Origin: Gnetum montanum
Lineage: Eukaryota > Streptophyta > Gnetopsida > Gnetales > Gnetaceae
Direction: 5' to 3'
Assembly (NCBI GenBank): GCA_015680685.1
Contig: MNCI01030643.1
Location: 372,656-436,655, forward strand
DNA: 64,000 nt
Shown: positions 57,517 to 64,000 of the stretch, piece by piece
How positions within the stretch are numbered: position 1 is the stretch's first letter
How the letters are laid out: every line of letters starts with the position of its first letter
Program-made: the position numbers and the translations under genes
The notes under the pieces: generated by a model
The model's database searches: none
Seen by the model: the letters and a program-made list of their open reading frames with translations, nothing else
What the model was told of the DNA's origin: nothing

Positions 57517-60500
57517 ATGGGCAGAGGCAAAGAGCTGGAGGGCCGAGGGCAGAAAGGACCTGAACTGACATTCGCGGAGGAGAGCCAAGCGATGTTGCAA
57601 GGTCTACCCCGCCCGAGCGTCCCCGCGTGGCCCGGATCTTCTCGCAGGTAGGCCTTTGACCCTGTCTTCATTATTTTTTGTTTGCGCAGCATACGGTTTC
57701 AGCGTAGTGTTTTTAGGGTCTGTTTTTCGCACGCCGGGCGTATACGCCCAGCGTGACTGTTTCTCACACGCCAGGCGTATACGCCCAGCGTGACCGTTTC
57801 TCGCACGCCAGGCATATACGCCCAGCGTGACTGTCTTTTCGCACGCCGGGCGTGTACGCCCAGCGTGACTGTTTTTCGCACGCCGGGCGTATACGCCCAG
57901 CGTGACTTGGGAAATTTCTTGTAAACGTCTAAAAATCTTTTAAAATGAAAATTTTTGGATATTGACTTTTGGCGCTGTTTTAATTGTTTTGCAGAGATGT
58001 TGAACCTCCCCTTCTTGTGATCGAGCTGGTTGGGGTCCTAGCATGGTTTGGTTCTTTGGAGGGTAATGACCCGACCCCAAACTTGGTCGTTGAACATAAT
58101 GGAGTCTGGTTCAGGGACGGGGCACATGAATTTTTAGCCTTCTTGCTGGATCATTTTGATGTTGTGGTTTGGTCTCATCTAAGCGGGGACGTGACACGAA
58201 GTATTATTGAGGCCATGCTACCCGGCGCAGCGGAAGGCGTTAGGATTTTTATGGAGGACATCGACGAGGGACCGCTTGTCACCGAGGGTGTTCCCCCCAG
58301 TGGTCCGAAATCGGCCCGCCCGTTGACCCGTGTGTGGGACCAGCTGCCGCGGGGCCCCAACTACCTCAACAACACATTGTTCCTAGCAGGTCGTGCGCAT
58401 ACTTTGTTCCAGAATCCACCTGGCACAGTATACCGCGTGGAGAGGTAATTTCACCCTAACCTTGGTTGTTCCCTTCTTTCTCACATTCAAGTGTTTACTC
58501 TTATTTTGACAAGTGTTTTCGCTTTCCCGCAGACCGAAAATTACGCCAGAAGGGGCTTACTTGGGTGATGATGGGATTGGGTTGGCTCGTACGGCCGTGG
58601 AAGCATTTATGGTGGGTCCCACACTGCGCGGGACGATTTTGGCTCATACCATGGACGCCATGAGGAATTTCCCCAAGAAATTTTCGAAGGCGTTTGCGCA
58701 ATGTGCCGCACATGGTTGGTTACATGCGGATTGGGCTCCTAATGGACCGGTTTTCCCGCCTGCCTCTGATCTGGGCGAAACTTCAAGGTCCAACACTGAA
58801 AGTAAGTGGCCAAGTTTTCTAAATGTCGTACTTGATTTGGTCAATCGTCAACTATTGCGCTCATTCGAGGGTTTCGGTTTTGCCTTTACAGCTGGCACCA
58901 CCTCCGGCAGAGATTCTATCGTGACTGGGAGGACCGAGGCTACTCTTTCAATGAAATTTGGTGAAACTAATGCAGCTCAGAAGTGGCTGCGAACGAAGGC
59001 CTCGCCGTCCATTGTCGCCTGCTTAGAGCATGCGGGCCTCATGGCGCTCTTTGCTGCCCCTAGCCCGAACGTTTCTATAGCGGAGATGATCGGGATTGTA
59101 GATTCATTCGATAGACCCGTCTCTCGCTATAGCACCCGTGTCAGGGGTGTTAACGTGATTTTCGAATTGTCATCTCAATTTCTCGCAGATTTGTTTGGCG
59201 TACCCGCTAGTGGCATAAAAGTTGTTATGGACAGGACACATAAAGAGATTGAGGTGGTCCGTGATTTAGAAAGTTGGCTAGGGATTAAGAAGGGTACCAA
59301 AGGGTTCCCAATGCAGGGGAAAACAAGGGTTGAGGAAGTTAACGAACTCTACCCCTTATTTAGAGCGCGTTTGTTCCCAAAGACGCTATCACAAGTCAAG
59401 ACTCTCGGTGTTGAAGCAGTGCGAGTTATGCGCACTATTCTGGAGGCTGGTGTACGTTATAACTGGGCGGATTTCTTATTAGCAGGGATGACCAAGGATA
59501 TAGAGCGGATGCGTTCAAATATAGAGGCGCAATCCCATTTTACCTTTGCTTTCTTTGCTGGCTATATCCGTCGCTTGGCTGAGTTCTTGGTGGTTCGCGG
59601 GGAAGGCAAGTTTGTTTTGCGTGATAGATATCAGTTATCTCGCCCTTGGGTGAACCACCTATTCGACACCGCCAAGTCCCAAGACGCCCCCGAGGGGATC
59701 GATGAATCCCTTACAATTACTACGGGTGGATCGTCTGGCCCTTCGCTCCACACACGCGACAGCCTAGGGGTGGAACCCGATGGAGTACCTCCAACTTCAA
59801 GGAAGGCGGAGCGGGTGGTAAAGGAGATAATTGGCAAAGCGAAGTCCAAACTGGGGAAGCGCGACAGCACACCCGAGGGAACAAGCGAAATTGAGCAGCC
59901 TAGGGTAAAGCGGATCCGATTCAAGATTCCTGGTAAATTTCTCGCCCTTTATTCCACTTGTCTTACACATAATTTTAACTGTTACTGGTTGTGTGCAACT
60001 GACTTGGCTTATCTTGAATTGAGCAGTCGAGAGACATGACCTGCCGCCTATACCAGAAGACGAGGAATTGACCGACCCGGCGGGAGGTACCGAATTGCTG
60101 GAGGAGGTGACTGGAGGAACTGGGGGTACTGAACCTCTGGACGACCAAGCGGAAGCTGAAGAAATGCTAAAAAGCTTTCTTACAGGGGACCTTGATCTTG
60201 GAGACCCTCCAACCCAAGAGGAGATTAGAAGGAACGGTATGTCTCATTGCTCAGTTATGCAGCCTAATATGTTCTTGGATTACCCTATTATGACGTGTTT
60301 TCGTTTGATTCAGAGGAGAGCGGAACCGTCTCGGAGAAAGAACAAGAGATCCCTCCCGTGGTGCCTCCGAAGGCTACCTCTTCGCGCACCGACGGTCCTT
60401 TTACTTGGATGGAAATGCCAAGTAAAAGGGATTTCGTGGCTGGGGTGGCTGAAGAGGTCGTCGAACGGATCGAGAGGATCAACCCCAATATAGGTATGGG

Positions 60501-61568
60501 TGTATCTAAAGTTTTCGTTTTATAGTTGGATGCTTAGTCCCATCTGTTTTAACGTTTACCCTCTTTCCCATGAACAGGCGCCCATCTAAGGTGGGACCCA
60601 TCTGAGCCCGTCCATATGGAGAGCTTGCCCACACTTTCTCCTGAAATTGAACAAGTGCCCAGACCCGTATATGAAGAGGTAGCAGAGGGTTTTGTTCATA
60701 ATGCTAAAGCAGTGTGGACGTGCAGGCGCTCTATCGAACAACTGTGGCTTCAAATTCAGGACAAAGAGAAAGAGAATTCTGCCTTGTCAAAAGAACGTGA
60801 TGATTTGAAGGCCCGCTATGAGTTCGCAGCAGCTAGGTTAAACAATGATCGCTCTTGGCGGACATCCGAGGTCACCTATACAAGGTATTGGGACCTTCTT
60901 AATCGCCATGCAGGGCTGATACGGAGGCTGGGGGAGCGAAGAGCCCAAATTGACCTGCTGAACACCAAGTGTCAAGATTGGAAGGCCTTTGCCTCCAAAG
61001 TTCGCAAATGGGGACAAGACGAAAAGAACCACAAGCATCAATACAAAAAGTCGCTAAAAGAAGTTTCAATTGAGAAGCGACAGTTAGAGATGTTTGTGGA
61101 AGGTCTTGGTCTGCGCTCCGCTTTTGACACCTTCGCCCAGAACACGATTGTGGAGATGGAGTCTCCGAAACGACGGATAACGACAGCTTCTGGGGAGGTG
61201 TCGGTGGGAGAATTCCCTCTGAAATGCCCCACCTGGTCGGCGGTTGATAAGGGCAAGGCTTTGGCCGATATAGACTTGGGTTTGGATGGGACGGATTGGG
61301 CCAGTGTTCCTGAAGAGGAGATCCTATGACAGCTTGAATTCGGCTTGGGGGGACCTCTTATGGTAAGCGTTTCTGTCTCTTTTCGGTGTTAAACGGCTGA
61401 TTGACGTTTGAAACTTTAACATTCTCTCGTGTTTTATGTTGATTATTTTCTCTTCGGTCTTTTCAGGATGAAGGTGGTGACGAGACTGGCGAAGTTGGCT
61501 CTAGTGGAGCAGGGGTGTCTGGTGCTGGTGGGCCTAAGGAGGACGAACCTCATGCCCCAAGCGCTTAG
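57517..61568 (+). CDS. Seven-exon antisense gene in the Tat element, with FCP1-like pseudophosphatase domain
   Basis: Exons: 57517-57647, 57995-58444, 58533-59932, 60027-60236, 60314-60493, 60578-61362, 61467-61568. All six introns are GT-AG (347, 88, 94, 77, 84 and 104 bp) with matching phases (2,2,1,1,1,0), giving 1085 codons plus stop. One in-frame TGA at 61327-61329 truncates it to 1040 residues, yet the frame beyond stays open through the last intron to TAG at 61566. Residues about 50-235 resemble FCP1/NIF phosphatases: LLVIELVGVL at motif I (Asp positions now Glu54 and Val56), VVVWSHLS at motif II, LFLAGRAHTLFQNPP at motif IV (the Asp pair is Ala-Gly), then a YLGDDGIGL block. Residues about 280-520 include TRVRGVNVIFELSSQFLADL, resembling plant transposon-associated proteins. 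A basic stretch (about 617-660) may be a nuclear signal. Residues about 835-965 form a coiled coil. The domain reading is inference; the gene structure is seen directly. Expression is unknown. Confidence 0.85.
57728..57906. repeat. Palindromic repeats in intron 1
   Basis: Five units of about 37 bp, each with CGCACGCCGGGCGTATACGC then CCAGCGTGACTG. The inner GGGCGTATACGCCC is a perfect 14-bp palindrome, so each unit could form a hairpin. The core matches the LTR minisatellite at 51950-52400. Confidence 0.9.
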
Positions 61569-61659
61569 CATTTAAGCGTCTTCTTCTCTTCTTTTTTGTG
61601 TTTCCTTGAGACTTGTATTAATTCAAACTTGTATTGAAAGTGTAACTTGAATATTGTGA

Positions 61660-61665
61660 AATAAA
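61660..61665 (+). terminator. Poly(A) signal of the antisense gene
   Basis: AATAAA on the plus strand 92 bp after the final stop codon at 61568, in a T-rich region. It completes a normal plant gene layout. Confidence 0.6.
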
Positions 61666-61800
61666 GGGAGGTGATCGATTGTATATAATAATGATTGATT
61701 TTGGGTTTAAGGTGCCGTAGAAATATAAAATATTTTTGGTTTGTTTTCTATTTTAAAGGCGATACCGGAAGCAGTTAGGAATAAAACGAAAAGCAGGCGC

Positions 61801-62090
61801 TAGTTTATCGCCATTTCGGGCCACATGCGTAGTTTATCGCCATTTCGGGCCCCATGCATAGTTTATCGCCATTTCGGGCCCCATGCATAACCAAGGAACG
61901 TTGGAGAACATGGATAGACTTCTCGGGAAACCGATCATTGCTGATCGTGGCTAGTTTTATGTCATTGCGGACATGATAGTTTAGTGTCATTTCGAACCGG
62001 GGATTAGCTTCTAATTGTTCGTTGTCTTATCATAGTTTATTGTCGTTTCGGACTTTTTATAGTTTAACGTCGTTTCAGACTGAGGATTTG
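61801..62090. repeat. TAGTTTATCGCC array, protease side
   Basis: Three nearly identical 29-bp units start at 61801, 61830 and 61859 (TAGTTTATCGCCATTTCGGG plus spacer). More divergent units with TAGTTTA and TTTCGGAC follow to 62090. The array lies between the antisense gene's 3' end and the protease stop codon. It is homologous to 27700-27935 in the old element. Confidence 0.88.
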
Positions 62091-62094
62091 CTTT

Positions 62095-64000
62095 CTATTT
62101 TAATTGTTTCTTGATATTCTTTATTTTTAAGTCAGCGGATGTACTGACAGGCACTATTTTATACTCAGCGTCTTCCTCGCTGATTATGTTGAATGGCAGT
62201 TCAGCCCAGGGGACGTTTGCTGGAATGTTTTCGGTGGTTGCACTTTCAAACGGTTCGGCATTGGTTGTTACTCCTGCGTCATCTTCTTCACGAGGCCGCA
62301 GGTGTGGTATGCCAGATAATGGTGTCTCGGTGTTGGGAGACTTTCGATCTGTGACAGAGGGCTTGCCATCTGTTGGCGACCGGGGGTTCTCGTCATTTGA
62401 GCTAGGCTTTTCGATCTCTATTTGTGACCCTTGCTCCATTTCTAAGCTCGAAGAGATTATGGGAATTGTCGCTTCCCCATGTATAACGACCTCTCCGCCC
62501 TCGTAGGGCAGGTGAATTTCTTGATGTATAGGAGATGATACGGCTCTTAACTGGGCTAACCAGGGCCTTCCTAAGATGAGATTGAACCCTGGCATCTCAT
62601 CGACTACCAAGAAATTAGCGAATGTAGGGAACTGATTTCCCGCTATAAAGTCAAGGGTTATCGTGCCTTTGACTAATACACGCGACCCGCTGAAGGATTT
62701 CAAACATGCGGTTGTCGTAGGCTTGATCGAGTCTGTAAGCCCCAATTGTTCGATGATAGGATATGGTACTACATTAGTGGCCGCCCCATCATCTACATGT
62801 ACCCTATGTATCTTAAATTGGTTTATATGTATGGTTATAAACATGGGGGTTGTCGTCGTCTCGCCGGTTGTTTTATCTGTCTTGATGCTCTCGTCACGAA
62901 AGCTTAAGGCGTTAGGGCTGACCCCGCGAGGAGAATACATCACCGCATGGATTGCTGGTTCGCTCGGGGGCAAGTCCTCACTAACCGGGATAGACGTTAA
63001 CATGCGTACAAGCGCCTCGCGGTGAGTCTGGGAAGTCAAAACTAAATCATATAAGCTTAGAGACGTGTTTTTTTGTTTCAGTGCCTGAGTGACTTGCGTT
63101 AGGACCATCGCGAAATCTCTGCTGTCAGGAGCATTTTGGTTGAGAGGGACCGGGTCCATCGGGCCCAGGAGTTTTATCTCGCGCTTCTGTGATTTGTCGT
63201 TCTTACGGATGTTAGCAGTGTCGCGTTGTTCGTGCGTCCGAGAGGTTTCGCCGCTGCTGTCTATGTCCGGTTGATTATCAGCCGATGCCATAGGCATGGA
63301 GCTGAGAGGTGTTGGTTTAGGTAGTCCCACGGCTAGCCGTTGGCGTTCTTTCTCCACGCGTTCGCGTGTGAGCCTGTCCGCTAGGCGTTCTCGTGTGTTA
63401 GAAGGGCCTGGCCTCGGGCCCTGGGATTGTCCAGGGACCTTTACGACATATGGGGCAGAACGGGTTTGCGGGTATGACTGGGCAGGAGCCTGTGCGGGAA
63501 CCCAGACGACGTATGGAGTTGGCCTTAGTGGAGATGGGACTTCCGTCGTTGCAACAGCAGGTGGTACTCGGACCACAAAAGGGGCAGGCCAAGCGTAAGG
63601 TGTCGTTGTGCTCATAGGATTAACGGGGGGAATGCGTACGACGTAGGGTTGTTGGTGCGTCATCATGTTGGAGGCGGGTGTAGTCGAGGGCACTCGGACC
63701 ACGTACGGCTGCTGCGGGGTGCGGGATGTCCGGGGTGCGAGTGCGGGCTCAGCGGGAGGGATTCGAACTACAAACGGTTTGTTAGATACTTCCCTATCCT
63801 CGGGGTATACCGTGTTAATGTGGGATGTGTCAGGCTCATTGTCACAGTAGATCGTGCTAATTGTGTATGGAGCCTCCTTAGTGTTTAGGGGATCTTGGTA
63901 CACTCCCATGGTTTGATTTTGTGGTTGAACGGGGTTAGCCCCGTCGAATGTGATGCTACCTTCGTCAATCATCCGTTGGATATCCTGCTTCAAAGTAAAA
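62095..64000 (-). CDS. Tat gag C-terminus and aspartic protease (partial at window edge)
   Basis: The frame is open to the right edge, so the gag start is outside. Near the edge, DIQRMIDEGSI is a typical Tat gag C-terminal block. Residues about 70-195 of the visible part carry six copies of a short motif P-(F/Y)-V-V-(R/W/K)-(V/I)-P, spaced 20-28 residues. A charged region follows, then the retropepsin site HVDDGAATNV at about residue 400, TACLKSFSGSRV, and PGFNLILGRPWLAQL. The C-terminal 150 residues have no clear domain. A stop at 62095 separates it from RT by 5.1 kb, far more than in standard elements. Confidence 0.9.
   Translation of the reverse strand, partial: FTLKQDIQRMIDEGSITFDGANPVQPQNQTMGVYQDPLNTKEAPYTISTIYCDNEPDTSHINTVYPEDREVSNKPFVVRIPPAEPALAPRTSRTPQQPYVVRVPSTTPASNMMTHQQPYVVRIPPVNPMSTTTPYAWPAPFVVRVPPAVATTEVPSPLRPTPYVVWVPAQAPAQSYPQTRSAPYVVKVPGQSQGPRPGPSNTRERLADRLTRERVEKERQRLAVGLPKPTPLSSMPMASADNQPDIDSSGETSRTHEQRDTANIRKNDKSQKREIKLLGPMDPVPLNQNAPDSRDFAMVLTQVTQALKQKNTSLSLYDLVLTSQTHREALVRMLTSIPVSEDLPPSEPAIHAVMYSPRGVSPNALSFRDESIKTDKTTGETTTTPMFITIHINQFKIHRVHVDDGAATNVVPYPIIEQLGLTDSIKPTTTACLKSFSGSRVLVKGTITLDFIAGNQFPTFANFLVVDEMPGFNLILGRPWLAQLRAVSSPIHQEIHLPYEGGEVVIHGEATIPIISSSLEMEQGSQIEIEKPSSNDENPRSPTDGKPSVTDRKSPNTETPLSGIPHLRPREEDDAGVTTNAEPFESATTENIPANVPWAELPFNIISEEDAEYKIVPVSTSADLKIKNIKKQLK

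Larger units (their letters stand above)
51110..64000 (-). mobile_element. Young Tat-lineage Ty3/gypsy element carrying an antisense gene (runs off the edge)
   Basis: Minus-strand order from the right edge: gag C-terminus and protease (64000-62095), a repeat array, a plus-strand seven-exon gene (57357-61665), RT (57011-55929), two RNase H domains and integrase (55932-53518), a repeat array, untranslated region and 3' LTR (51110-52430). The archaeal-type second RNase H between the first RNase H and integrase is the hallmark of the Tat lineage. The element starts TGTGCC at 51110, preceded by CATGG as the presumed target duplication; the partner lies outside. It is GC- and CpG-rich compared with everything to its left. 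Pol has two lesions. Confidence 0.92.

Noticed and set aside
58501-58844. Minus-strand ORFs inside exon 3
   Set aside because: They oppose the well-supported spliced plus-strand gene and do not extend pol.
62111-63888. Plus-strand ORFs of 60-131 codons
   Set aside because: Shadows of the gag-protease frame on the minus strand.

Overview
This window comes from a plant nuclear genome, most likely a large and repeat-rich one. It holds no ordinary single-copy host gene, tRNA, rRNA or CRISPR array. Almost all of it is LTR retrotransposons inserted into one another: Ty1/copia, Athila-like Ty3/gypsy and Tat-lineage Ty3/gypsy, plus LINE and SINE debris. The intron style, TATA boxes, the dual RNase H of the Tat element and the tRNA-iMet-type primer site all point to a land plant. 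The many old, still readable insertions would suit a gymnosperm-like genome, but that is inference.

Layout. (1) 1-2322: AT-rich sequence with a 60-bp triplication and tRNA-derived SINE-like units. (2) 2323-19395: a minus-strand copia element with both LTRs, split by an Athila-like element (5718-14780, 5-bp duplication CTAAA) and by a 3.0-kb solo LTR (15461-18462, duplication CTTCT). (3) 19787 to about 45665: a probable plus-strand gypsy-type element (here called H) with gag, protease and a coding remnant resembling plant transposon proteins, but no polymerase. It is split by an Athila-like element (24085-40481). That element itself contains an old Tat element (24628-33731, duplication AATAT) and a probable second solo LTR (35751-39298). 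(4) About 46900-47960: LINE reverse-transcriptase debris. (5) 48023-51109: the 5' part of a third Athila-like element. (6) 51110-64000: a younger, GC- and CpG-rich Tat element on the minus strand that runs off the right edge.

The young Tat element is the main discovery. Between its gag-protease ORF and its reverse-transcriptase ORF lies a complete gene on the opposite strand (57357-61665). It has a TATA box, seven exons joined by six GT-AG introns with matching phases, and a poly(A) signal. The predicted protein is 1085 residues (1040 up to a premature TGA). It has an FCP1/NIF-type phosphatase-like domain that has lost its catalytic aspartates, a central region resembling plant transposon-associated proteins, a basic stretch and a coiled coil. 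Being antisense, its introns cannot be spliced out of the element's genomic RNA, so the gene can survive retrotransposition with its introns. The old Tat copy in the same window lacks both this gene and the polymerase, with the loss falling between two arrays of related TAGTTTA repeats. The young element's polymerase carries a stop at the Tyr of the RT catalytic motif and a frameshift, so this copy is probably not autonomous.
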